This document shows, piece by piece, positions 43,062 through 52,063 of a stretch of 64,000 bases of DNA. Location of the stretch: positions 1 through 64,000 of the forward strand of contig JALHRD010000019.1 in the NCBI GenBank assembly GCA_022841625.1. The letters are read 5' to 3'. Source of the DNA: Xanthobacteraceae bacterium. Its GTDB lineage: Bacteria > Pseudomonadota > Alphaproteobacteria > Rhizobiales > Xanthobacteraceae. The notes beneath the pieces were generated by a model. That model was not told where the DNA came from, ran no database searches, and saw nothing but the letters and a program-made list of their open reading frames with translations. Position numbers and translations under genes: made by a program. The number at the start of each line of letters is the position of its first letter. Positions within the stretch are counted from its first letter, which is position 1.

Positions 43062-44144
43062 TCACTTCTTGGTCGTCAAGATTTTGATCAGATCGCTGCG
43101 TCCCGCGTTGATCTCGGGGTGCTTCAATTGCCACTCCACCGTTACCTCCTTGAATGGGACGTTCAGCTTGGCGAAACCGGCAATTATCTCGCCCATGCGC
43201 GAACCCGGCAGGAAGTGAAGGTCGGTCTTCCAGGTTTCGTAGGCCATCCGCTGGCCCTGTTCGGTCATCGTGAAAACGGTGTAGAGCTTGGCGGCGTTGG
43301 GGTGCGGCGCGTTTTTTGGCACCGCGAAATAGTAGTAGCGCTGCTGCGCGGCATCGAGTGGCATCATTTGCGCGAGCGGCGCGCCTTTTTCCTGCCATTG
43401 CAGAGCGTCCTGGCCGGTGCAGTCCATCACCAGCGCGAGATATTCGCCGGTGGCGATTCGCTCGGCTTCGCCGCAGCGGATCAGGCCGGTGATCTGGCTG
43501 GCCAGCTTGGTGACGAAATCGACGGTCTTGTCCTTGCCCCAGACGTCGTCGGCATAAAGCACGTCAAAGCCGGCGGCATAGGGCGTCGAGGCAATCTTGC
43601 CTTTCCATTCCGGCCGCAGGAAGTCGACGAGCTGCGTCGGCTTCATCGGGGCAAGCTTGGAATTATAGGTCGCGCCGGACAGGCCGGTGACGATCCGGAT
43701 AATGCGGCCATCCAGTTCGACCATCTGGTCGGTAATGCGTCCGGGCAGATATTGCTTCCAGTCGATCCGCTCGAAGAAATCGAGCTTGACCAGCGGCGTG
43801 ATCTGCGGCGAAGCGCCGAGCAGAAGGTCGACATGGGCGCGCTGATTGGCGTTGAACTCCGTCGCCAGCTGGTTGGCGATCCGCGCCATGTCCGGCCCGG
43901 GCAGGAAGTTGATGCGAATATTGGTGCCGAACATCTTGTTAATGGCAGCTTGATAGCGCGCCGCGCCTTGGATGCCGGCAAAGGTCGAGCCGCTCCAACT
44001 CAGGGTCAGCGAACCTTCTTTATTGGCGGCGGTGGCAAGCTCCTTGAGCGCGGGGTTGATCTGCGCCTTGGCCGCGTTGCTCCCGCAGCCAAGGAATGCC
44101 GCCATCGAAATCACGCAAAGCGTGCGCGTGACCGGATTGTTCAT
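43062..44144 (-). CDS. ABC transporter substrate-binding protein (Fe3+/polyamine-type)
   Basis: 360 residues with a signal sequence; AAFLGCGS is close to a lipobox but lacks the usual residue at -3, while AKA-QIN is an alternative cleavage site. The mature part has EGSLTLSWSG, RINFLPGPDMARI, ATYNSKLAP and FLRPEWKGKIAST, as in extracellular binding proteins of the FbpA-like class. It pairs with the permease next door. Its place between two HyuB genes suggests the ligand may be the substrate of those enzymes. Confidence 0.88.
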   Translation of the reverse strand: MNNPVTRTLCVISMAAFLGCGSNAAKAQINPALKELATAANKEGSLTLSWSGSTFAGIQGAARYQAAINKMFGTNIRINFLPGPDMARIANQLATEFNANQRAHVDLLLGASPQITPLVKLDFFERIDWKQYLPGRITDQMVELDGRIIRIVTGLSGATYNSKLAPMKPTQLVDFLRPEWKGKIASTPYAAGFDVLYADDVWGKDKTVDFVTKLASQITGLIRCGEAERIATGEYLALVMDCTGQDALQWQEKGAPLAQMMPLDAAQQRYYYFAVPKNAPHPNAAKLYTVFTMTEQGQRMAYETWKTDLHFLPGSRMGEIIAGFAKLNVPFKEVTVEWQLKHPEINAGRSDLIKILTTKK

Positions 44145-44189
44145 GAGCGCCTCCCTGTGGCTGTCATATCATTTGCTGCTGCGTTTTTA

Positions 44190-45923
44190 TCATGATTGGC
44201 GGCGTACCCTGCCGTCGCTGCCGATCTGGACGCCGTAATCCTGCGCGGCCGCGGCGGGGGTAATATAGCCGGCGTCGAGATCGCGTTGAATCGCCTCCAA
44301 GGCGCGTTCGGCGGGCGGGCCGTAACCGCCGCCGCCGCCGGTCTCGACACAGACCACGTCGCCGGGTTCCAGTCGGTAGGCGCTTTCCTTCTCGACATTC
44401 TGTTCCGTGGTTGCGCCGCGCTTGGTCAGCATGAAGCGTCCCGGCCGCGCTTCCTTGCCGCCCTGGACACCCCAGGGCGGAAATTTGGTGCGATCGAGAT
44501 TGGTGCCGAGCAGGCAGGCGCGCAGAATGCGGTAGCGTTTGCGGAAGCCCAGTCCACCGCGGAATTTTCCGGCGCCGGCGGAATCCTCACGCAGCGAAAA
44601 CTCATCGAGCCGGAACGGCATCAGCGCCTCCTGCAATTCCAGCGGAATAATGCGGGTGTCGCCATGCGCCATGGTGCGGAACGGACCGGCGCCGTCATGG
44701 GTGGCGCAGGCGCCCCAGCCGCCGTGTCCGCTGTCATGGGTGTCGAAGAACGACCCGTCGGTCCGCCGGCCGTAGAAACGCACGCCGGAATGCGTGCCGA
44801 AATGGCCGCCCGGCACGCGCGCCGGCAGCGCCCGTTCCAGCGCCTTGATCACGGCGTCGATGACGGTCGGGAACGGCGTCGGATACATGAACATTGGCGC
44901 GGTTGGATCGGCGCTGATCAGCTTGCCGAGCGGCAGGATCAGCTTGATCGGGCGAAAGGTACCCTCGTTCGCCATTTCGCCGGCACCCATCAAATATTTG
45001 AACGCAACCCGCGCAATGGTCTGTCCGCCGCCATAATAGCCGGAATTGATCGAGCCCTTGGCCTGCGCGGCGATCTCGGAAAAGTCGACCGTCAGTTCGT
45101 CTCCCTTGACCGCGACCTTGACCTTGATCGGCACCGGCTCATCGCTGCCGGAACGATCGTTGTCGAGCCAGGTGTCGTAGCGATAGTCCCCGTCCGGCAT
45201 AGCGCGAATAAAAGCGCGCGCCGCGGCTTCGGATTGATCGAGAATGCGTTTGACCGCACCGCTGAAGGTCGCCACGCCATATTTATCGGCGACATCGGCG
45301 GTGAGGTCGCGCCCGAGCAGGCAGCCCGCAAGCTGGGCTGCGATATCGCCCATCAGTTCGTTCGGCATGCGGGTGTTGTTCTCGATGATCCGATAGACCT
45401 CTTCGATCGGCTCGCCTTTCGACCATAGCTTGATCGAGCGGAGCTGAAGTCCTTCCATGAAAATGTCGGTGGAATTGGTCTGGATGCCGCCAATCTCGAT
45501 CCAATGCACATTGATGGCGAAAAACCCGATCAGCGTCGCGCGGTCCTTGCCGGCATAGATCGGCGTGTACATCACCGTATTATTGAGGTGCTGGCCCTGC
45601 ACGGCGGCGTGATTGCATAACAGCACATCGCCGTGATGCAGCCGCTCTTTGCCGTAGATCGAAAGCCCGTCGCGCACCGCCATGCCGACCGAGTCGGCGA
45701 CGAAGGGCGGCATGCCGCCGGTGCATTGCGCGATCAATTGGCCGTCGGGGCCGACCAGCCCGACGGCGAAGTCATTATACTCATAGATATAGGGCGAGAA
45801 CGCCGTGCGCTTGATGTTGGCGTCGATCTGATTGGTGATCGAGACCAGGCCATGCCGGATCACCTCTAGCGTGATCGGATCGAGCTCCGCGGCGTCGCTT
45901 TTGGCTCGAACGGCATCCTGCAT
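44190..45923 (-). CDS. Hydantoinase B / oxoprolinase B family protein (copy 1)
   Basis: 577 residues, beginning MQDAVRAKSDAAELDPITLE, 3 bp after HyuA. It shows the same marks as copy 2: NQIDANIKRTAFS, CTGGMPPFVADSVG, INVHWIEIGG, NSGYYGGGQT, GGHFGTHSGVRF and ETGGGGGYGPP. Being next to HyuA, it is the natural partner subunit. The likely reaction is ATP-dependent ring opening or carboxylation of a hydantoin-, lactam- or ketone-like compound; the sequence alone does not distinguish these. Confidence 0.94.
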   Translation of the reverse strand: MQDAVRAKSDAAELDPITLEVIRHGLVSITNQIDANIKRTAFSPYIYEYNDFAVGLVGPDGQLIAQCTGGMPPFVADSVGMAVRDGLSIYGKERLHHGDVLLCNHAAVQGQHLNNTVMYTPIYAGKDRATLIGFFAINVHWIEIGGIQTNSTDIFMEGLQLRSIKLWSKGEPIEEVYRIIENNTRMPNELMGDIAAQLAGCLLGRDLTADVADKYGVATFSGAVKRILDQSEAAARAFIRAMPDGDYRYDTWLDNDRSGSDEPVPIKVKVAVKGDELTVDFSEIAAQAKGSINSGYYGGGQTIARVAFKYLMGAGEMANEGTFRPIKLILPLGKLISADPTAPMFMYPTPFPTVIDAVIKALERALPARVPGGHFGTHSGVRFYGRRTDGSFFDTHDSGHGGWGACATHDGAGPFRTMAHGDTRIIPLELQEALMPFRLDEFSLREDSAGAGKFRGGLGFRKRYRILRACLLGTNLDRTKFPPWGVQGGKEARPGRFMLTKRGATTEQNVEKESAYRLEPGDVVCVETGGGGGYGPPAERALEAIQRDLDAGYITPAAAAQDYGVQIGSDGRVRRQS

Positions 45924-45926
45924 GGC

Positions 45927-47975
45927 TCAGTCTCGCCCGCAATGGATGCGCAGCTCGCCAAGCGCGCCGACCTCAAAGCGGTCGTCCGGCCAGATCAGGG
46001 TCGTCGATCCGTATTCCTCGATCAAGGCCGGGCCCTGGCCGGCGAAGCCAGGGGCCAGCGCGGTGCGATCATAGACCGTTGTCTCCAGCAAGCCGGCCGC
46101 GCCAAAGCTGACCGGGCGCCGTTGCGGCGGAATGTCGCCGCCGCGTTGCGCGCGCGGCAGCCATTTCAATTCAGGCCGGCGCAGGCGCGAGAACGACGAC
46201 AGATGCAGCGCCTGGAACTCGGCATTGGCGCGGGCGTCGCTGTGGCCGTAGCGCCGTTTGTAGTCGCGATCGAACGCGCTGCGGATGGCGGCGGGATCGG
46301 CGGTGTCGGGCAGGGGCACCTTGATATTATGGCGCTGGCCGACATAACGCATTTCCCCGAACCGCTCGAACAGCACTTCGTCGGCGCCGAAGTCGCGCGC
46401 CAGCAGCGCGCCCGCTTCCTGCTCCATCTCCGCGAACACATTCTTCAAGGAAGCGACCGTGGTGTCGTTGAGACGGCCGGTGAAAGTCTTCGACACGTCG
46501 AGCCGGGCGTCCGCCAGCAACATGCCGACCGCGGAGAAGTTGCCGGGCTCGGGCGGGATGATGACGGTCGGGATCGACAATTCGCGTGCCAGGGCGCTGG
46601 CGTGCAGCGGTCCGCCGCCGCCGTAGCAGAACAGCACGAATTCCCGCGGATCGCGGCCGTGCTCGATCGAGATCGTCTTGATCGCGCCTGCCATGATGAC
46701 AGTGGCGAGCGCAATGATGCCGTCCGCCATCCGGTTGGTTCCATCGGCGCCGGCATAGCCCAGCGGCGCGGCGATCCGGCGAACCGCGGCACTCGCGGCA
46801 GCGATATCGAGCCGCATCTCGCCGCCGAGAAAACGCTCGGGATTAAGCCGCCCGAGCACGAGATTGGCATCGGTGACGGTCGGCTCGGCGCCGCCATTGC
46901 CGTAGCAGGCCGGACCGGGGGTCGAGCCCGCGCTTTGCGGTCCGACCGACAATCGGTTCTGCGGATCGAGCCAGGCGATCGAGCCGCCGCCGGAGCCGAC
47001 TTCGACAATGTTGATCACCGAGGACTTGATTGGAAAGCCCTTCACATAGCCGCCGGCGTAATAGATCGAGTCGACCGAGAAGCGGCCGTCTTCAACCAGC
47101 GCGCATTTCGCGGTGGTGCCGCCCATGTCAAAGGCGATGACGTTTTTGAGCCCGAGCGCTTCCGCATAGGCGCCGGCGCCGATACAGCCGCCGATCGGCC
47201 CGGACTCGACCAGACTCACCGGTTGGCGGCAACTGCGTTCGACCGAGAGCAGTCCGCCATTTGAGCCCATCATATGCAGCGCACCGGTGAAGCCTTTGCT
47301 GGCGAAATCTTGTTGCAGACGCCGGATATAGGTCGTGACCTGCGGGCCGACATAGGCATTGGCGGCAACCGTCGAGGTGCGCTCGTATTCGTACCATTCG
47401 CGGGTGATTTCGGTGGAGCAGGTGATGTAGACGCCTGGCAGCAGCGAGCGCAGCGCGGCCGCCGCCTGTTCTTCATGGGCGGGATTGGCATAGGAGTTCA
47501 TGAAAAAGATGGCGACCGCTTCGATGCCGCGCTCTTTCAGCGTCGCGGCCAGCGGCGTCAATGCCGTGACGTCCAGCGGCGTGACGATCTCGCCTTCGCT
47601 TCCGATCCGCTCGCTCACCTCGAACCGCAGCGGACGCGGGATCAGCGGATCGTCGCGGCGGTAGTGCAGGTCGAATGGATCGGGACGGTTGCCGCGCGCG
47701 ATCTCCAGCACGTCGCGGAAGCCCGTGGTGGTGACCAGCGCGGCTTTTGCGCCCTTGCGCTGGATCAGCGCATTGATGACCAGGGTGGTGCCGTGATTGA
47801 CAAAATTAGCCCGCGCCGGATCGAGCTTCACTTTGTCGAAGCAGTCAACAATGCCGTCGACGAAGTTTGCGTAAGTGGTCGGGCTCTTTGAATAGACCAC
47901 GCGATGCGTGTCGTGGTCATAGGCGACGAGATCGGTGAAGGTGCCGCCGATATCGACGGCAACGGCAAAGGCCAT
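45927..47975 (-). CDS. Hydantoinase A / oxoprolinase A family protein
   Basis: 682 residues of normal family length. The N-terminus VAVDIGGTFTDLVAYD is the phosphate-binding motif of the actin/hsp70-like ATPase fold, with a second element AFDMGGTTAKCALV and ITREWYEYERTSTVAANAYV between them. It activates the substrate at the expense of ATP together with HyuB. It is the only HyuA in the window, against two HyuB genes. It is 29 bp downstream of the flavin reductase-like gene. Confidence 0.95.
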   Translation of the reverse strand: MAFAVAVDIGGTFTDLVAYDHDTHRVVYSKSPTTYANFVDGIVDCFDKVKLDPARANFVNHGTTLVINALIQRKGAKAALVTTTGFRDVLEIARGNRPDPFDLHYRRDDPLIPRPLRFEVSERIGSEGEIVTPLDVTALTPLAATLKERGIEAVAIFFMNSYANPAHEEQAAAALRSLLPGVYITCSTEITREWYEYERTSTVAANAYVGPQVTTYIRRLQQDFASKGFTGALHMMGSNGGLLSVERSCRQPVSLVESGPIGGCIGAGAYAEALGLKNVIAFDMGGTTAKCALVEDGRFSVDSIYYAGGYVKGFPIKSSVINIVEVGSGGGSIAWLDPQNRLSVGPQSAGSTPGPACYGNGGAEPTVTDANLVLGRLNPERFLGGEMRLDIAAASAAVRRIAAPLGYAGADGTNRMADGIIALATVIMAGAIKTISIEHGRDPREFVLFCYGGGGPLHASALARELSIPTVIIPPEPGNFSAVGMLLADARLDVSKTFTGRLNDTTVASLKNVFAEMEQEAGALLARDFGADEVLFERFGEMRYVGQRHNIKVPLPDTADPAAIRSAFDRDYKRRYGHSDARANAEFQALHLSSFSRLRRPELKWLPRAQRGGDIPPQRRPVSFGAAGLLETTVYDRTALAPGFAGQGPALIEEYGSTTLIWPDDRFEVGALGELRIHCGRD

Positions 47976-48004
47976 TGCTCAAGTCCTGCGCTCTTGGTCT
48001 GGGA

Positions 48005-48658
48005 TCAATCCGTGCTCTTATAGGCGTCGCGCCAGTTCTCGCCAGCGCGAAATTCTTCATCGCGGCCATCGTAGCGCCAGACCCCGCGGGTCGGCTTGTC
48101 ATAGGCCGGTACAAAGCGGTCGCGATAGCGCATGCCGCAGTAATGCGCCGGCTTGACCTTGTCCCACACGATGAAACCCTTGTCGGTGAGGCAGTCGGAA
48201 TCGATGCTTACCGCCTCAACCCGGCCGCAAACCATCAAGCGATGCAGCCATTGTCGGCTCCATTCGACTTTGCATTCGAAATGACTGCGGCATTCGGCGA
48301 TGCGCGGCGGCTTGAGCTGGCGGGCCGGCAGCGGCGTGAGGCCGGCCTTGGCCAGTTCGTTCTCGCCACCATTGAACGGCAGGCCGCACACCAAAGTCTT
48401 GTCCAGCATCGCCTGTTCGAATGGCACCACATTGACGGTGAATTCGCCGGTCGCCAGCACATTATTATAGGTGTCCTTGTCGGCGCCGCAGGTAAAGGAA
48501 ATATACATCGGGTCGTGGCAGACCCGCGTGCAAGTTCCGAACGCGGCGGCATTGACCAGGCCCTTTGGATCCACCGTCGTGATGATGACCAGGCAGGAAC
48601 TTGGGGCGAAGATATTGTCCCACCACTCCGGGCGGACGTCGGTTTTTGCGGTGCTCAT
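48005..48658 (-). CDS. Flavin reductase-like (FMN split-barrel) protein
   Basis: About 217 residues from MSTAKTDVRPEWW. APSSCLVIITTVDPKGLVNA, FTCGADKDTYNNVLATGEF and VNVVPFEQAMLDKT fit the flavin-reductase-like FMN-binding split-barrel family, which supply reduced flavin or act as oxidoreductases themselves. It follows the ferredoxin by 87 bp. Placed with a flavoprotein and ferredoxin, it may complete an electron-transfer module. Confidence 0.85.
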   Translation of the reverse strand: MSTAKTDVRPEWWDNIFAPSSCLVIITTVDPKGLVNAAAFGTCTRVCHDPMYISFTCGADKDTYNNVLATGEFTVNVVPFEQAMLDKTLVCGLPFNGGENELAKAGLTPLPARQLKPPRIAECRSHFECKVEWSRQWLHRLMVCGRVEAVSIDSDCLTDKGFIVWDKVKPAHYCGMRYRDRFVPAYDKPTRGVWRYDGRDEEFRAGENWRDAYKSTD

Positions 48659-48745
48659 AATGAGGTGACTAGAACGCGCAGCCGAAAGGCGGTCAAGCAA
48701 AATGCGCCCGCGGGGCTGGCGCAACGCGCAGGCATCGTGCTGGCT

Positions 48746-49003
48746 TCACACCTTCAACCCGAACTCGTCATAGGTGCTGTAGCGGCGCGAATTGCTGATG
48801 TCATGGCTGAGGCTGATGCTGTGGGTCGGGCAATCGTCTTCGCAGAGGTAGCAGACCTGGCAGTCGCGCGGATAGGCGATGACCGGCTTGGCCGTCGCCG
48901 CGTCCATCCGGATGACATCGACCGGACAAGCCAGGACGCAGAGGCTGCAACCGGTGCAGGTGTCGAAATTGATGGTCAGCTTGCCGCCGGTTGGATCGCT
49001 CAT
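48746..49003 (-). CDS. Ferredoxin with two [4Fe-4S] clusters
   Basis: An 85-residue protein with two CxxCxxCxxxC motifs: Cys16, 19, 22, 26 (CTGCSLCVLAC) and Cys48, 51, 54, 58 (CQVCYLCEDDC). The layout is that of AprB- and fumarate-reductase-like partner ferredoxins. Its ATG overlaps the flavoprotein stop by four bases, indicating a stable pair. It should pass electrons to or from that flavoprotein. Confidence 0.95.
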   Translation of the reverse strand: MSDPTGGKLTINFDTCTGCSLCVLACPVDVIRMDAATAKPVIAYPRDCQVCYLCEDDCPTHSISLSHDISNSRRYSTYDEFGLKV

Positions 49004-50748
49004 GCCTGCACCAAGGCAGCGTGCTCGCCACGGATGATGGCTCCGATCGGGCCGAGGCCGCCCGCTTCTGGCGGTGGCGGCACAAAACGTACGCCTTCGG
49101 TTGGAAAATCCTGGCGGTCGAAGATCACCTTGCCGTCGCGGCGCAAGGTCGCGCCGTGCCAGCAGAACCAGGATGGCTCGGTCATCGGAAAATCTTCGCG
49201 GAAGAATTGCTCGCGGCTTTCGGTGCGGTCGAGCGCCGAGCGATAGACCACGCCGGAGCAGGCCGCGACATTGCGTGCCTCATGCAGCTTGACGAGATCG
49301 TGCAGATCGTCGGCGCGGCAGAGCTCGGTCGCGACCGTCACCGCTTCGGTGGTTGCCAGCATGCGCGCGAGTTTCTCCGCGTTCAGGATCATGCCATTGA
49401 CCACGCTGGCCTCAAGCCGCGCCAGATCGTCATGCAGATCGTCGGCGGCCTGCCGTGTCGGCTGGCGATAAAGCGGCGCCAGTGCTTGCTCGCGCAGCAT
49501 GGTCAAGACGTCGGTCGCGACCGCCGGATGCTGGCTTTCGCGCGCTTCGGTTGCCGCGGTCTGGCCGGCGTGCCAGCCCGATACTTTGCAGAATGCGGTC
49601 GGCGAGCCGGCGCTGGCATGGGTTCCGGTTGCATCGTTCTTGGCGACCGAACCGGCGGCGAGCAATCCGAACAGATTGGTGCGCCCGCCGAGATCGATTT
49701 GCAGGCCACTTCGGCCGCTCGCCCACAGGCCCCAGGTCGGTTCGATCGGCAGTGGATTGGTTTTCGGATCCGGCACATGGTCGGTCAATAGGATCGATCC
49801 GCCGCGGTGCAGCTTGGCGATATCGGTCCAATAGGAATCGTCGACATGGCGCAGGTCAACATATACCGGCCCGCGGCCATCGACGATCTCCTTGGCGAAC
49901 GCCGCCACGACATGAGACAATTCGCTGCGCTCCAGGCGCTCGGGGTCGTATTGCTGCATAAAGCGTTCGCCGTGCGCATTGATCAGCCGCGCACCATGGG
50001 CGACCGCCACATTGTAGCTTGGAAAGTCGAACTTCTTCATCAGCACATTGAACGTGCCGCCGAACGTGAACTCCATGTCCACCAGCCGGCCGCCGGCGCG
50101 AAACGCCATCGCGGCGCCGTCGCCGCAGTCGTTGTCAACGCGGTGGGTGCCTTTCATTGCAATCATGCCGGTCGATACGATCGTTCGCTTGGCCTTGATG
50201 ACGACAAATCGTCCGGTGTAGACGTCAAACCCCACGGCGCCGGCGATGCCCGCGCGCGTCGGCCATTCGCCATCGGCGGTCAAGAGTTCGGTGATGAACA
50301 GGCGGTCCAGGATGCGTCCGCCGCGTGCGGTGATCTGGCGGCGGAGTTCGCGCATCGCGACCTTCGGCTGGTACTGCATGCCGCGGACATTGACCATGCC
50401 GCGGCTTGCAAAGCGGCGAATCGATCCATCGGCGGTGCGCGAGATCGGCACGTTCCAGCGGATATAGTCCTTGATGCGCTCGCGCTGGCCTTCGAGCAAT
50501 TGATAGGTCCAGCGCTGATCGCACATATAGCTGCCGCGCACGATGAACTCTTCCGCCCATGTGTCGAGGTCGTCGCTATCGAGCGGGCAGGTGGTGATGC
50601 CGCCGGACATGGTTGAGGCGCCGCTGCGGCTGACATAGGCCTTATCGACCAATGTGACCGTCGCCTTCAAGTCGGCGGCGCGCAACGCCGCCCAGCAGCC
50701 GGCAAAGCCACCGCCAATGACGAGGACGTCGGTTTCAAGAACGTCCAT
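49000..50748 (-). CDS. FAD-dependent oxidoreductase, fumarate/APS reductase flavoprotein-like
   Basis: 582 residues from MDVLETDVLVIGGGFAGC, with GxGxxG at 12-17, and 588 from an upstream ATG. GMVNVRGMQYQPKVAMREL, STGMIAMKGTHRVDNDCGDG and MEFTFGGTFNVL are like the flavoprotein subunits of succinate dehydrogenase, fumarate reductase and AprA. With the overlapping ferredoxin it forms a soluble two-component redox enzyme. Substrate unknown; neighbours suggest an unsaturated acid or an oxidised nitrogen compound. Confidence 0.9.
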   Translation of the reverse strand: MDVLETDVLVIGGGFAGCWAALRAADLKATVTLVDKAYVSRSGASTMSGGITTCPLDSDDLDTWAEEFIVRGSYMCDQRWTYQLLEGQRERIKDYIRWNVPISRTADGSIRRFASRGMVNVRGMQYQPKVAMRELRRQITARGGRILDRLFITELLTADGEWPTRAGIAGAVGFDVYTGRFVVIKAKRTIVSTGMIAMKGTHRVDNDCGDGAAMAFRAGGRLVDMEFTFGGTFNVLMKKFDFPSYNVAVAHGARLINAHGERFMQQYDPERLERSELSHVVAAFAKEIVDGRGPVYVDLRHVDDSYWTDIAKLHRGGSILLTDHVPDPKTNPLPIEPTWGLWASGRSGLQIDLGGRTNLFGLLAAGSVAKNDATGTHASAGSPTAFCKVSGWHAGQTAATEARESQHPAVATDVLTMLREQALAPLYRQPTRQAADDLHDDLARLEASVVNGMILNAEKLARMLATTEAVTVATELCRADDLHDLVKLHEARNVAACSGVVYRSALDRTESREQFFREDFPMTEPSWFCWHGATLRRDGKVIFDRQDFPTEGVRFVPPPPEAGGLGPIGAIIRGEHAALVQA

Positions 50749-50801
50749 GCCGGCCGCCCGTTCCATTAAGTCGTTTTTCCAGTCATGCGGGCCGTCGCCA
50801 G

Positions 50802-51791
50802 TTAATTTTTGGGAACGCCAACGGCCAGCACCATGGTCGACCAGTTCTTGATGTCGGCGTTAAACAATTTTGCGGATTCGGCCCGGCTGCGAACCGTCAT
50901 TTGCAGGCCGGAGGTCTCGATGCGCTTGGCCATCTCCGGCTCCTGCAGGATCGCATTGACCTCGCTGTTGAGCTTGGCCAGCACAGCTTCCGGCGTGCCG
51001 GCCGGGGCGAAGAATCCAACCCACGACGCCGCCGACATTCCGGGATAGCCGGCCTCGGCAAAGGTCGGCACCGCCGGCAGTACCGGGGAGCGTTCGCTCG
51101 CAGCGATGGCGAGCGCGATGGTGTCGCCGTTTTGAACGGCGCGCGAGATGTTGCCAGTCGCGGTGGCGGCCAGCACGGTCACGTCGCCTGACAGCAGACC
51201 CATCATCGCCGGATTGCCGCCCGGAAACGGAATGTGCTTGACCGGCGCCTTCGCCAGCACTTTGAAGAAATACTCGGCCGCGATGTGCGAGCCGCTGCCG
51301 ATGCCGGCGGAGCCCATGAACACTTTGCCGGCCTTGGCTTCGGCAACGAGTTGGGCCAGCGTTTTGATCGGCGACTTGGTGCTGGTCGAGAGCGATTCCG
51401 GCGCCGAGATCGGCAGCGCCGCAGCCTCGAACTGCGACGCGGTATAGCCGCGATCCGGTACCAGCGATTCGTTAATGGCGAGCGATGTGGTGGTGACCAG
51501 AATGGTGTAGCCGTCGGCCGGCGCGGTCGTGACCCGCCGCGCGGCGCGGATGCCGCCGCCGCCCTCCATGTTTTGCACAATGACGGCCTGTCCGCTGCGC
51601 TCCCCGAGCCTGGCCGCGACCATGCGTCCGATCGTGTCGGCAAAGCCGCCGGCCGCGAATCCGACAATGAAGTTGATGCGCTGATTGGGATAATCGGTGC
51701 TTTGCGCCAGGCCGGCGCTTGGCGCAGCGATCATGGCGGCAAGGCTGGCGACCAGGATTGTCGCTGCCGATGGATTGACGATCGTTCCCAT
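50802..51791 (-). CDS. Bug/TctC-family solute-binding protein (receptor 7)
   Basis: 329 residues from MGTIVNPSAATILVA, chosen because GGGGAAA precedes ATG 51791; a frame to 51902 would include an unlikely leader. Signal peptide ends near GLAQSTD. The mature start YPNQRINFIVGFAAGGFAD and MEGGGGIRAA mark the classical Bug subtype, like receptor 2. As the promoter-proximal gene of the 14-gene operon, it likely captures the compound the operon degrades. Confidence 0.92.
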   Translation of the reverse strand: MGTIVNPSAATILVASLAAMIAAPSAGLAQSTDYPNQRINFIVGFAAGGFADTIGRMVAARLGERSGQAVIVQNMEGGGGIRAARRVTTAPADGYTILVTTTSLAINESLVPDRGYTASQFEAAALPISAPESLSTSTKSPIKTLAQLVAEAKAGKVFMGSAGIGSGSHIAAEYFFKVLAKAPVKHIPFPGGNPAMMGLLSGDVTVLAATATGNISRAVQNGDTIALAIAASERSPVLPAVPTFAEAGYPGMSAASWVGFFAPAGTPEAVLAKLNSEVNAILQEPEMAKRIETSGLQMTVRSRAESAKLFNADIKNWSTMVLAVGVPKN

Positions 51792-52063
51792 GGCGTTTCC
51801 CCAAGTGGTGGTTTTGGTCTCGTGCCCGCTTTTATCGCCGCGTTTCGGTAACGATTTTGTCGCGCAATAGCCCAGTGCCGGTGATCGCGATCGCCCGCGC
51901 ATCGCCGATTTTCAGATTGTGCGGCTGATCGTCGGTCTCTGAATGCTCGTGGGAGGGTATTCCGGGCAGAATCTAGACACTGCGGACTCCGCTGTCTACA
52001 GTCGCAGCGCGGGGAAGGCGCGCCATTTCATGCCTTTTGCGCGCTTAGCCCTGCACCCGACGC
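51792..52063. promoter_or_regulatory. Divergent promoter region with palindrome at 51974-51998
   Basis: A 272-bp gap between the 14-gene minus-strand operon and the plus-strand molybdoenzyme operon. TAGACA (51974-51979) and TGTCTA (51993-51998) flank GCGGA-C-TCCGC (51982-51992), a palindrome with a two-base asymmetry. It could be an operator for a regulator of both operons or an RNA hairpin. No ribosome-binding site is obvious before ATG 52064. Confidence 0.5.
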
